A stretch of DNA of 64,000 bases from Prochlorococcus marinus str. MIT 9314 (GTDB lineage Bacteria; Cyanobacteriota; Cyanobacteriia; PCC-6307; Cyanobiaceae): the NCBI RefSeq assembly GCF_000760035.1, contig NZ_JNAO01000013.1:310001-374000 (forward strand). Direction: 5' to 3'. Shown piece after piece: positions 56,472 through 64,000 of this stretch (its first letter is position 1; every line of letters starts with the position of its first letter). The notes under the pieces are model-generated. The model saw only the letters and a list, made by a program, of their open reading frames with translations, had not been told where the DNA came from and did no database searches. The position numbers and the translations under genes are program-made.

Positions 56472-56472
56472 T

Positions 56473-56601
56473 TTAAAAAATTCCTGGGATTATCCATCCG
56501 AATAAGCCATAATTTACAACTAATGCAAATAAGCCCATCATTGCCATTCTTCCATTAGTTCTTTCGGCGTTTTGCCAGTAGGTTGTTTTTGAATTTTCCA
56601 T
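56473..56601 (-). CDS. hli: High-light-inducible protein (Hli)
   Basis: 42-residue single-helix thylakoid protein. AERTNGRMAMMGLFALVVNYG is the chlorophyll-binding helix with the ExxNGRxAM motif, and the end GWIIPGIF is typical of Hlips. These proteins bind chlorophyll and carotenoid and protect photosystems under excess light. It is the third minus-strand hli gene of the cluster. Confidence 0.92.
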   Translation of the reverse strand: MENSKTTYWQNAERTNGRMAMMGLFALVVNYGLFGWIIPGIF

Positions 56602-56636
56602 TTTTCTGATTTGTAGATTTGTTAAAAAGTAGGTTT

Positions 56637-56897
56637 TTAAACGAAGCCAGGAATTATTTGACCTGTTGTTAGGTATGCTCCAACAGCAGCAATTAATCCA
56701 AGCATTGCGAATCTGCCGTTAAGAGTTTCTGCAACAACTTTTTCTTTTTCGATTGTTTTGACTTTTGTGTTTGTGTTTTTCATTTGATTAGAAGATGAAT
56801 AGTTTAAATTTTCGTTTTGAAATTGCTTGGTTAAATAAGCAACGAGGAAGGCTGTAAGGAATACAATTACGGCTAAAAAACCTGAAAGTGGACTCAT
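56637..56897 (-). CDS. hli: High-light-inducible protein (Hli) with extra N-terminal helix
   Basis: 86 residues from ATG 56897. An N-terminal hydrophobic helix (SPLSGFLAVIVFLTAFLVAYL) is followed by a linker and the Hli motif VVAETLNGRFAMLGLIAAVG with TGQIIPGFV at the end. The long frame beginning at 56972 is in a different reading frame of the upstream hli gene and is not coding. The start overlaps the upstream stop as TAATG. Two-helix Hlips are less usual than single-helix ones. Confidence 0.88.
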   Translation of the reverse strand: MSPLSGFLAVIVFLTAFLVAYLTKQFQNENLNYSSSNQMKNTNTKVKTIEKEKVVAETLNGRFAMLGLIAAVGAYLTTGQIIPGFV

Positions 56898-57103
56898 TAA
56901 AAAATGCCGGGAATAATTTGTCCAGTTGAAACATAAGCACCTACTAATGCAACAAGGCCAATCATTGCCCAACGACCATTAACTTTTTCTGCATTTTGTG
57001 GGTAGCTGTCGTATGAAACAGACTCATCTATGTAAGGACGTGTTTCAGTAGGAAACATATTCTGTCTTCCGCCTGATTCAGTAGTAACGTTTGAATTAGC
57101 CAT
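56897..57103 (-). CDS. hli: High-light-inducible protein (Hli)
   Basis: 68 residues with a hydrophilic N-terminal extension (about 1-37) and the Hli helix AEKVNGRWAMIGLVALVGAY followed by STGQIIPGIF. It is the first gene of the minus-strand hli operon, translationally coupled (TAATG) to the two-helix hli. Its upstream region has HLR1-like half-sites and phased repeats. Confidence 0.92.
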   Translation of the reverse strand: MANSNVTTESGGRQNMFPTETRPYIDESVSYDSYPQNAEKVNGRWAMIGLVALVGAYVSTGQIIPGIF

Positions 57104-57406
57104 TGAAATTTTGTAATTGTTAATTAATGTAACACTACTATTAACAAATGTAAAGTATTAAGCCGAATTTAAGTTATTTTCAAGATATTTACTACATAAA
57201 TGCAACATAAACGTGACATATACTTTAAATAGTTGTTTTTTAGGCTTGCTTCGCTTTACAGATTGGCTCGAAAACTATTAAGAGTTCAATTCGTTGTTTA
57301 AGTATTTATTTTTAAATCTTTAGAAAGATATCAATTTGGTAGAAAAAACTACATCATTCTGAAATTTTAATAATTATTTTTTAGATATACAATATTTCAC
57401 TTTATT
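57104..57406. promoter_or_regulatory. Divergent hli control region
   Basis: 303-bp gene-free region between oppositely oriented hli genes. On the minus strand, TTTACATT (57155-57148) and GTTACATT (57134-57127) each fit the HLR1 half-site (G/T)TTACA(T/A)(T/A) used by RpaB in other cyanobacteria, though spacing is 13 bp instead of 2. TTTACA-N17-TACATT could also be a -35/-10 pair. ACATAAA, ACATAAA and ACATATA repeat every 11 bp from 57194 to 57222. No gene is seen. Confidence 0.5.
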
Positions 57407-57535
57407 ATGGAATTCGCAAAAAAAATCATGACCGAAAAAGCTGAAAAGCTTAATGGTAAAGCTGCTATGCTTGGAATGTTTGCTCTTGTAGGAGCTTATT
57501 ATTTTACTGGTCAAATTCTTCCAGGAATTTTCTAG
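57407..57535 (+). CDS. hli: High-light-inducible protein (Hli)
   Basis: 42 residues, MEFAKKIMTEKAEKLNGKAA followed by MLGMFALVGAYYFTGQILPGIF. The helix has the ExxNGxxAM chlorophyll-binding motif, with a lysine replacing the usual arginine (NGKAAM). It is the only plus-strand hli in the cluster, with its own terminator. Confidence 0.92.
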   Translation: MEFAKKIMTEKAEKLNGKAAMLGMFALVGAYYFTGQILPGIF

Positions 57536-57559
57536 TAGAAATCCTTTTTAATTTTTTTT

Positions 57560-57583
57560 CAGGGCTTTATCAAGCCCTTTTTT
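57560..57583 (+). terminator. Rho-independent terminator after hli
   Basis: AGGGCTT-TATC-AAGCCCT followed by T residues, 25 bp after the hli stop codon. It terminates the plus-strand hli transcript. Confidence 0.85.
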
Positions 57584-57608
57584 ACTGGATGATTATATTA
57601 TTCCCTTT

Positions 57609-58346
57609 TTAATTATCTAATAATTCAAATAATTTATTTATTAAAAGCTTTCTTTTGAAAAAAGTTTTATCAATATATTTTTTATTCTCTTCTTTTAAAA
57701 TTTCCTGACCATTTGAGCCTAATCCTTTAAAAACAAATTCTTTATCTTCTTTAATCCACTTATTTATCATTACTCCCGTGGTCTCTATATGGAATTGTAA
57801 TCCGTAAGCAAAATTACCAATCCTAAAAAACTGTTCCTTACAACGTGCACTACTAGCAATGAGTTCTGCTTTATTAGGTAATAAAATCCTATCTCCATGC
57901 CAATGCAGTACATGAAAAGGGTCTTCAAACAGTGTTTTAAAGTCTTTATTCGATTTGTTTATAAAAATCTGAGACCATCCAATTTCTGGCAATGCTTTTG
58001 GAGGTGATCCATATTTAAGAATTTCTACATCTCCCCCAGCAGCACTCGCAAGCAACTGAGCACCTAAGCAAACACCGATTATAGGTCTCTCATTCTCTAA
58101 TTCTTTTTTTATAAAATCTCTTTCTAACTTAAGCCATGGATATCTGTCACTTCCAATATCTTTAACTCCCATTGGTCCACCCATAATTAAAATTAAGTCA
58201 CCATTTTTCGTTTGTGGCAGAGCATTTTTATTATCTAAACGAATTATTTCAATTTTTAAATTTCTTTCTTTAGCAAATTGTTCAAAAAGACCTGGCCCCT
58301 CTATTTCTAAATGTTGCAAAACTAATAGGCGTCTTATTCCCTTCAT
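57609..58346 (-). CDS. Class I glutamine amidotransferase-like protein
   Basis: 245 residues resembling the amidotransferase domain of GMP synthase. Nucleophile motif is IIGVCLGAQLLASAAGG and the His-Glu pair is in YGLQFHIETTGVM. ILIMGGPMGVKDIG forms the oxyanion region. No synthetase domain is attached, so it is probably an independent amidotransferase or gamma-glutamyl hydrolase. It overlaps the next upstream gene's stop by 4 bp. Confidence 0.85.
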   Translation of the reverse strand: MKGIRRLLVLQHLEIEGPGLFEQFAKERNLKIEIIRLDNKNALPQTKNGDLILIMGGPMGVKDIGSDRYPWLKLERDFIKKELENERPIIGVCLGAQLLASAAGGDVEILKYGSPPKALPEIGWSQIFINKSNKDFKTLFEDPFHVLHWHGDRILLPNKAELIASSARCKEQFFRIGNFAYGLQFHIETTGVMINKWIKEDKEFVFKGLGSNGQEILKEENKKYIDKTFFKRKLLINKLFELLDN

Positions 58347-58639
58347 TCACTTTCCATAATTTCAGCTGATTCAGAACAGACGTTAACGCTAAACCACTTT
58401 ATTGCCGACCAAGTATCTTCTTGGTATATACCTGATGCAATACTTACAAAACAATCATTTTCATACCAACTTCGATAACTGGGGGTTACTCCCGTTCCTT
58501 TTAATCTATTTTCTAGGCCTTTTCCATATTTTTTAATGACAAGATTTATAGCTTCATTCTCAATTTCTCTTTGCTTTTCATCAGCAAAACCTCCTAGTGG
58601 TATAAAAAAAAGAATTGATGCAATAAGTAAACGTATCAT
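58343..58639 (-). CDS. Small exported hypothetical protein
   Basis: 98 residues starting at ATG 58639 (MIRLLIASILFFIPLGGFAD), a good signal peptide. An ATG at 58669 would add a basic segment and overlap the upstream gene; the shorter form is preferred for its signal peptide. The mature part has two cysteines (NDCFVSIA, VNVCSES) that could form a disulfide. No family is recognised. It is 4 bp into the amidotransferase gene at its end. Confidence 0.55.
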   Translation of the reverse strand: MIRLLIASILFFIPLGGFADEKQREIENEAINLVIKKYGKGLENRLKGTGVTPSYRSWYENDCFVSIASGIYQEDTWSAIKWFSVNVCSESAEIMESE

Positions 58640-58649
58640 TGAGTCTTTT

Positions 58650-58940
58650 TTATATGTAGCTGATTTCATTTAGGATAATTATTTTTTTAAAATCATCAAC
58701 TCTATTTTGTCCATTTTTTAATGGTCTTGAGGAGTCAAGAACTGCTGCACAGCATAAATGCCAACAAGATTTCTCATCTAGTCCTAATTTCTTGCATATG
58801 TTTTTAGGGGCTTTGATTACTGTATTTATTTCTGCGATATGTTGTGTAGTTTCCCATAATTCTCCTTCAAGAAAGTCAAGTTCAATACTTGATAATAATT
58901 CTGTAGCAACGTAATCCCTAATTAGCTCAGTTAATTCCAC
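58650..58940 (-). CDS. Hypothetical protein
   Basis: 96 residues, probably soluble. It has cysteines in KNICKKLGLDEKSCWHLCCAAVL, a possible metal or redox cluster. No family is recognised. It lies 10 bp before the exported hypothetical gene on the same strand, so the two and the amidotransferase may form one unit. Confidence 0.5.
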   Translation of the reverse strand: MELTELIRDYVATELLSSIELDFLEGELWETTQHIAEINTVIKAPKNICKKLGLDEKSCWHLCCAAVLDSSRPLKNGQNRVDDFKKIIILNEISYI

Positions 58941-59057
58941 AATATTTCATTGAAGCAGAAGAAGTTAAATCATCTTTTATTATTTGTATAGCAAGATAAA
59001 AAAAAAGGAGCTAGTTTTCACCTTTCATCTATAAAGGCTTTTTCTTGGCCGGATCAC

Positions 59058-59327
59058 TTATCCGTAATTATGAGATACTTCTGTCCATCCTTTTTGGTGT
59101 AGTTCGTGCCACTTTTCCCAGGCTGAGTCTATGTTGAGTTTTTCAGAGGATTTGTATCCTCCAGGTTCGCCAAGGTGATTTGTAAAGAAAAGATGAGTAT
59201 GAATTTTTGAATTAGGTTCAAGAGAATTTTTGCATTCTTCGAAAAAGATAATTTTGCTGCCTTCAGGATTTAGTAGGCATCCGTTGGGCTTGCTCGTGCT
59301 ACAACCAAATGAGTACTTAGGCTCCAT
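59058..59327 (-). CDS. Small hypothetical protein, possibly DUF1651-like
   Basis: 89 residues. The C-terminal half (KLNIDSAWEKWHELHQKGWT) recalls DUF1651 proteins of marine picocyanobacteria. The N-terminus carries three cysteines (SFGCSTSKPNGCLLNP and FFEECKNS). Function is unknown. Gaps of 117 and 149 bp on each side suggest it is monocistronic. Confidence 0.55.
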   Translation of the reverse strand: MEPKYSFGCSTSKPNGCLLNPEGSKIIFFEECKNSLEPNSKIHTHLFFTNHLGEPGGYKSSEKLNIDSAWEKWHELHQKGWTEVSHNYG

Positions 59328-59476
59328 ACTTTATCTTTAATTGGCTGGTTGATTATTAATACGTTTGTACTATAAATTATATCTTCCTTGTTTTGCTGTC
59401 AATCCTTTTAAGGTTAAGTACTTATTTACTAATAATTATTTTGTTTTTTAATAAATAAGATAATTTCTTTAAGCTT

Positions 59477-59659
59477 ATGAATTACAGGGAAGATCTAGAA
59501 ATCAAACTACAAAAAGTAACACTTGCAATGCAGGAAGTTTTAGATGATAGTCATAAAACTGATCCTGATAAGCAAAGAATAATCTCCAAACTTATTGAAT
59601 TTAAAGAAGCAATTATTTCAAAGGGAATTGAACTTAAGATTGAATTAGAGGCAGCCTAG
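59477..59659 (+). CDS. 60-residue hypothetical protein
   Basis: 60 residues, strongly helical and charged: MNYREDLEIKLQKVTLAMQE and FKEAIISKGIELKIELEAA. A coiled-coil-like pattern is likely. No family recognised. It lies 73 bp before another tiny gene. Confidence 0.5.
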   Translation: MNYREDLEIKLQKVTLAMQEVLDDSHKTDPDKQRIISKLIEFKEAIISKGIELKIELEAA

Positions 59660-59732
59660 AAATATTGAATATCTCATGAGTGTTTAATAACTTTTAGAAT
59701 AATGTTATTAACAAAGAAGGGTTATTTATCAA

Positions 59733-59894
59733 ATGCAGCCTGGTACTTTTGAATTATTAATCCTAGTATTTATCTTTTTAGGTCTTCAAGCCTGGTGGAT
59801 TATCCCAATAGTTATTAAAAATAATAAATTAAATAAGAGGGGTAATGATTTAAGAGAAGAAATTAAGCAATTAGAAAAGTTATATAAAAAATAA
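59733..59894 (+). CDS. 53-residue single-helix membrane protein
   Basis: 53 residues. MQPGTFELLILVFIFLGLQA and WWIIPIVI form one membrane helix, followed by a charged helical tail (NKLNKRGNDLREEIKQLEKL). No known photosystem subunit matches. The helix-plus-charged-tail layout is a common small membrane protein form. Confidence 0.5.
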   Translation: MQPGTFELLILVFIFLGLQAWWIIPIVIKNNKLNKRGNDLREEIKQLEKLYKK

Positions 59895-59946
59895 ATTAGT
59901 TATTATTTTTGCAAAATACCTATTATTAGTGAAAATCAAATATCTA

Positions 59947-60369
59947 ATGAAAATAAAAAAAATTATTACATTTTGCTTTCTTTTTATTGGGACTTTAGCT
60001 TTACCACAACCTTCTTTTGCTGAAGAAAAGATTGAAATTATACCTATTATTCAAAGTTCAAAGGGACTTAGTGGTAAAAATTTTAATTATCTCGAGGGTA
60101 AGCCTGAATTAAGACTCTTAAAAGTAAAGATTCCAGTTGGCTTAAAAACTCCAATTCATACTCATCCTTCCCCAATGTTGGTTCATGTCACTAGAGGAAG
60201 ATTAAAACATGTGAGGGGTGAAGAAATTAATTTCTTTAAAGCGGGTGATGCATTTATAGAAAGTAATAATGGGGGGGGCCACTATGTGAAAAATGTTGGG
60301 AAGAAGCCGGCCATACTTCATGTGGGAGTTGTATCAGTAGTTGGAATGCCTACGGCCATAAATGAATAA
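59947..60369 (+). CDS. Exported cupin-domain protein
   Basis: 140 residues from ATG 59947 (a GTG at 59929 would add six residues). The signal peptide ends near LPQPSFA|EEK. The cupin barrel has metal-ligand candidates in TPIHTHPSPMLVHVTRGRLKH and GGGHYVKNVGKKPAILHVGVV. A G8 tract (60271-60278) codes for GGG in the second motif and could be a slippage site. The function, likely binding or enzymatic in the periplasm, is unknown. Confidence 0.75.
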   Translation: MKIKKIITFCFLFIGTLALPQPSFAEEKIEIIPIIQSSKGLSGKNFNYLEGKPELRLLKVKIPVGLKTPIHTHPSPMLVHVTRGRLKHVRGEEINFFKAGDAFIESNNGGGHYVKNVGKKPAILHVGVVSVVGMPTAINE

Positions 60370-60413
60370 AATTTTCTCTAAGTTTTTCAATCTGCATTTT
60401 TAGGATTTACCTT

Positions 60414-62120
60414 TTACGAGGAACAGCTGTAATGAGATACTCCTCCATAATTAAAATACTGGCTTGGCTTTAGTCGATTATATTTTTGATCTATTTCTGG
60501 GGATTGTTCTACATATGGATTACTAAAGACTTCCTGTAACTCTTTTATTTTTTTGTAATTTCCCTTTTCAGCTTCTTCATATGCGGGAACGACCATCCAT
60601 TCGCGCCAAGTATAGACTGGATTAAGGGATTTCATAGATGCCGATTTTGCTTTAATATTTCCCTCTTTCTTCAAGACTGATTGCCAGCTTTCAAGCCATA
60701 CTTCCCACCTATTATTGAGCTCGTCATTAATTGGTAAATAGAAACAGTCTTTTAAAGAATCTAAGTTATCAGGGATTTCAGAGAGTTTACGGAACAAAAT
60801 TGTATAGTCTGCTTTTGAAATGACCATGAGATTAAAAAATTCATTTATTAGAGTTTCGTTGTAATGTTCTAAACCAAGCTTGTTTGCCCACATTTTCATC
60901 AATTCCTTATTCATTAATTCAGAAAAGTTTTTTTCGATTCGATCTAACTTTTCTTGATCTTTTTTGCTTTGTGAAAGTAACGGACTAAGAGAGGAACAGA
61001 ATGTTTTAAAGTTGACTGCCGCTGCAGATGACTGGTTAAAAAATGAGAAATGTTCACCTCCACCTGTCCATGGTTGAAATCTTGGATCAAATAATTCACA
61101 GAATCCAAAGGGGCCATAATCCAAGGTATAACCTCCAGCAGCACAATTATCACTATTGAAATTACCCTGGCAATAACCAACTCTCATCCAGTTGGCTATA
61201 AGTGATATAAGTCTTGATCTGTATAAAGAAGCCAGTTTTATTACTTTACTTTCAATTGAAATCTCATATTCAATTTCATCTTTATAATTTCTATCAATTA
61301 GATGTTGAACTATCATCTTTAGTTCATTGAGGGCCTCATCATGCGCATTATTACGAACTCGTCTTGCAAAAAGTTCAATCTGGCCTACACGTAAAAAAGA
61401 TGGAGCGACTCTCGTAGTAATTGCTGCTTGATTATCAATCATGATGTCAGGTTCAAAATACCTAGAGCCTTTGGAATACCAAGGTCTTCTAACTATTTCT
61501 GAACGTGAGACATAAAGTGTTAAAGATCTTGAGGTAGGGATTCCCAAGGCATTCATTAATTCTTGTGCGAGAAATTCTCGTACGCTAGACCTTAAGACAG
61601 CTCTACCATCTGCTCCACGACAATAGGGAGTTGGACCTCCTCCTTTAAGTTGCATTTCCATTCTTTTCCCATTGAATAAACCTTCAAAAACAGAAATTGC
61701 TCTGCCATCGCCATAACCATTGCCAGTTCCAAAAGGACATTGCTGGGTATATTCAGTCCCGTAAATTGATAATGCATAACCTGTTGCCCAACCAACAGGA
61801 CTCATTGGATATTTAGCAACAGAAATATCACCTGAGAAAAAACGACAAAAATTTTGGTCTTTAGTAAGATCTGAGCTTAGCCTTAGTTCTTTAAAAAGTT
61901 TGTTGCTATGGGAAATATATTCTGGATCTGGAATAGCAGTTGGAACAACTGGTACGTAATGACCTGAATATACTGAACGCGGCTTATGATCATTTCCATC
62001 TTTTGTTGATTTAGGATCTGCTTTAAGAGAATTCATAAAAGAATAGTCAGATAGTAGAGAAAATTCATAAAAATTTTCTGTAAGCTTTCCTTTTAATGAA
62101 TCAGATTTGGTTGACATCAA
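60414..62120 (-). CDS. selO: SelO/YdiU protein adenylyltransferase
   Basis: 568-residue pseudokinase-fold enzyme that transfers AMP to protein hydroxyl groups. MQLKGGGPTPYCRGADGRAVLRSSVREF is the nucleotide-binding region and NFNSDNCAAGGYTLDYGPFGF contains the metal-binding Asn and Asp. Length is within the family range. The selenocysteine of eukaryotic SelO is not expected here; the C-terminus ends YSCSS. It converges on the cupin gene. Confidence 0.92.
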   Translation of the reverse strand: MMSTKSDSLKGKLTENFYEFSLLSDYSFMNSLKADPKSTKDGNDHKPRSVYSGHYVPVVPTAIPDPEYISHSNKLFKELRLSSDLTKDQNFCRFFSGDISVAKYPMSPVGWATGYALSIYGTEYTQQCPFGTGNGYGDGRAISVFEGLFNGKRMEMQLKGGGPTPYCRGADGRAVLRSSVREFLAQELMNALGIPTSRSLTLYVSRSEIVRRPWYSKGSRYFEPDIMIDNQAAITTRVAPSFLRVGQIELFARRVRNNAHDEALNELKMIVQHLIDRNYKDEIEYEISIESKVIKLASLYRSRLISLIANWMRVGYCQGNFNSDNCAAGGYTLDYGPFGFCELFDPRFQPWTGGGEHFSFFNQSSAAAVNFKTFCSSLSPLLSQSKKDQEKLDRIEKNFSELMNKELMKMWANKLGLEHYNETLINEFFNLMVISKADYTILFRKLSEIPDNLDSLKDCFYLPINDELNNRWEVWLESWQSVLKKEGNIKAKSASMKSLNPVYTWREWMVVPAYEEAEKGNYKKIKELQEVFSNPYVEQSPEIDQKYNRLKPSQYFNYGGVSHYSCSS

Positions 62121-62520
62121 ATTTGCTATCTATTCTTGTAGGAGTTCTAATTTCTTTAAATAAAACATCTAAATGTATTTTATATAGATTCTATTAGGGA
62201 TGGTTTTTGCCGATACGTTCGAGATTAAATATAAGTTAAATTTTAATACTTCATTAAAAAAAGGTTCCGCAGTAAAACATTTTCTTGAGAAAAATATTTA
62301 GACTTTAGTCATAAAACAAACCACTTAGCCTTCATATCAATTTTTTAATTAATAACCACTGCAAATACTTAATTATTGACTAGTATTTTTTGAGTTTGAT
62401 CAAAAATAATGCGAAAAATTAAACTATTTTATCTTTTTTTGACTTGCACCCCTCCCCCTATTTCCGCACTATATCGCAGAAAATTTATTCAATTTTATAA
62501 ATAATAATTTTTATTTATTT
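62121..62520. other. 400-bp intergenic region without a clear gene
   Basis: No supported gene between selO and the NSS transporter. There is a 33-codon frame (62200-62301, plus) with no convincing ribosome-binding site. Small dyads occur at ATTTTCT-TG-AGAAAAT (about 62278-62293) and TTTTTGA-N6-TCAAAAA (62387-62406). A C-rich run (about 62445-62460) stands out from the AT-rich background. An sRNA or the selO promoter could be here. Confidence 0.4.
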
Positions 62521-63864
62521 TTAACTTACCCAGCCTTTAAGCAAATCAAACACACTAATAAATAGTCCAAAACCAATAATTGGGGGCGCAACCCATCTTG
62601 TCATGAATTTCAAATAAAGAGTTGTTTTGATTCCAACTTTTGAATCACTAAGTTCTTCATTAAACTTTCCAGGTACTACCCATCCCATAAAGAAAGTAAC
62701 CAAGAATCCACCAAAGATAAGTAATACACCTCCAAAAATCGAATCAATAGTTCCAAGAATGTTTAAGTTTAATGCAGAGGGAATGCCTGCTAAAAATAAG
62801 AAAAGAGTTATCAGCCAAACAGATTTTTCTCTTTTGAAACCAAATTTATCCATTAAAGAGGAAACTGGAACTTCCAATAATGAAACAGAGGAAGTTATTG
62901 CTGCAATATAAGCTAGTGCGAAAAATGCAACAGCTACAATTCTTCCAACCGCTCCATATGAACCAAGGCCCGTAGGAATTGATATAAATAATGCACCAAC
63001 CGTTGATTCAGAAATAGCATCATTTAAACCAAACGTTAAAACAATCGGAAAAGTAATAAGTCCTGCCATAAGACCCACCAAAGTATCCAATGATGCAACT
63101 CCAACACTTAGTTTTGGAAGATTACTCTTTTTATTTAGATAGGAAGCGTAAGTCACCATAACTCCAATTCCTAAACTTAAAGAAAAGAAAGCTTGAGTAA
63201 AAGCATTTCTTATGGTTTGAGGGTTCCTTAATTCATCAAAGTCAAATTTAAATAAAAATGTTTTATATCCTTCCCATGCGCCTGAAAGTGAAGTGCCCCA
63301 TATTGCAAGAGATAGAAGAATTATAAAAAGTATAGGCATAAAGAATCTTGTTACCTTTTCGATTCCTTTTTTTATCCCTGATGAAACTATTATGGCAGTA
63401 AGAACGAGACTTAATAGGTGCCCCAATAAAACACTGCTACCACTACTAATTGAGCCAAAGAAAGTTTCTGCTTCACTTAAATTTTTGGGTAATCCAAAAA
63501 ATAATGAATGGAACAAGGTATCTGCGGTCCACCCCATTATGACTGAATAATATGATGCTATTCCCAAGGGAGCTATAAAGAAAAGAATTCCTAATGGATA
63601 CCAATTTTTTCCAGCTAATTTTACTGGTGCAAGCAATGTGCTGGCGTTAGCGTTTCTTCCTAAAGCCATTTCAGCAACAAATACCGGAAGGCATACAATT
63701 AAAACGATTAGTAAGTATAAAAGTACAAAAGCAGCACCTCCACCTTGAGAGGCTCTATAGGCGAAACCCCAAAGGTTACCAAGACCTACTGCGCTACCAG
63801 CAGCTGCAAGAATGAATCCCAACTTACTAGTCCATTGTTCTCTTGGAGAAATTTTTGAGTCCAA
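62521..63864 (-). CDS. Sodium-dependent transporter, NSS (SNF) family
   Basis: 447-residue sodium symporter with the LeuT fold, about eleven to twelve helices. The helix 1 motif GSAVGLGNLWGFAYRASQGGGAAF binds sodium and substrate. FAEMALGR-like FVAEMALGRNANAS and a helix 6 segment (AFTQAFFSLSLGIGVMVTYASY) also match. Substrate is likely an amino acid or related osmolyte by family knowledge. No gene follows in the final 136 bp of the window. Confidence 0.93.
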   Translation of the reverse strand: MDSKISPREQWTSKLGFILAAAGSAVGLGNLWGFAYRASQGGGAAFVLLYLLIVLIVCLPVFVAEMALGRNANASTLLAPVKLAGKNWYPLGILFFIAPLGIASYYSVIMGWTADTLFHSLFFGLPKNLSEAETFFGSISSGSSVLLGHLLSLVLTAIIVSSGIKKGIEKVTRFFMPILFIILLSLAIWGTSLSGAWEGYKTFLFKFDFDELRNPQTIRNAFTQAFFSLSLGIGVMVTYASYLNKKSNLPKLSVGVASLDTLVGLMAGLITFPIVLTFGLNDAISESTVGALFISIPTGLGSYGAVGRIVAVAFFALAYIAAITSSVSLLEVPVSSLMDKFGFKREKSVWLITLFLFLAGIPSALNLNILGTIDSIFGGVLLIFGGFLVTFFMGWVVPGKFNEELSDSKVGIKTTLYLKFMTRWVAPPIIGFGLFISVFDLLKGWVS

Positions 63865-64000
63865 AATTAAAATCTGTTTTTAATAGTTGATTTATAACTC
63901 ATAAGTAAAAATTAGTTAATACCTTGCTTAATAAAAACTAATCTTTATTCAATTATTTTTTTGCAAAAAGATTTAAAATCTAAAAAACATTTTATAACTA

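Noticed and set aside
56898-56972. N-terminal extension of the two-helix Hli
   Set aside because: It is another reading frame of the upstream hli gene; ATG 56897 with TAATG coupling is better.
1-64000. CRISPR arrays, insertion sequences, prophage
   Set aside because: No regularly spaced repeats, transposase or phage structural genes were found in reading the window.

Overview
The window is AT-rich chromosomal DNA of a marine picocyanobacterium, almost certainly a high-light-adapted Prochlorococcus. Supporting signs are a Pcb-type chlorophyll a/b antenna gene beside flavodoxin, a cluster of four tiny high-light-inducible (hli) genes, psbD-psbC, petM, ycf4, ycf39, ycf46, a split pntA, very short intergenic gaps and low GC throughout. 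The species and clade (HLII-like) are inferred from gene content only. No insertion sequence, prophage, CRISPR array, rRNA operon or replication origin was seen.

Layout. 1-11.5 kb is mostly minus-strand housekeeping: cysQ (cut by the window edge, plus strand), pnp, rpsN, rseP, serS, ycf46, yidC, a PH-domain membrane protein, rnpA, rpmH, a DUF2808 protein, aroH and sppA. 11.5-15.4 kb is a plus-strand block with a DMT-family permease and two glycosyltransferases. 15.4-18 kb holds small minus-strand genes and an AEC permease with no ordinary start codon. 18-27.5 kb is rich in iron and redox genes: peroxiredoxin-like protein, flavodoxin isiB, a Pcb antenna, a porin, a PiuC-type hydroxylase and the ferric-iron binding protein FutA, with glyQ, a MIF-type tautomerase and several conserved unknowns between. 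tRNA-Ser(CGA) closes this stretch.

27.6-32.7 kb has two poorly characterised envelope proteins, a 2Fe-2S ferredoxin overlapping cobQ, and maf. 32.7-39.9 kb is photosynthetic: psbC-psbD (psbC starting at GTG inside psbD), ycf4, petM and ycf39, with a cyclophilin, ilvH, a hydrolase and an IF-1-like gene. 39.9-54.8 kb holds an NTRC-type thioredoxin reductase-thioredoxin fusion, the transhydrogenase operon pntA1-pntA2-pntB, dxr, cysS, polA, an HlyD-type adaptor and ychF. 54.8-60.4 kb is an accessory-like zone of very small genes, including the hli cluster and a translationally coupled pair of tiny unknown genes. The window ends with selO and a sodium-dependent (NSS) transporter.

How the genes work together. 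The clearest theme is light and iron economy. Flavodoxin replaces ferredoxin, the isiB-linked Pcb belongs to the IsiA antenna family, and FutA with PiuC and the porin concern iron or solute entry. The hli genes protect the photosystems, while Ycf4 and Ycf39 assemble them. The most unusual points are a bacterial-Ig-like insert in YidC, the structured porin leader, the AEC start, the coupled micro-operons, and phased repeats and HLR1-like half-sites upstream of the hli and pcb genes.
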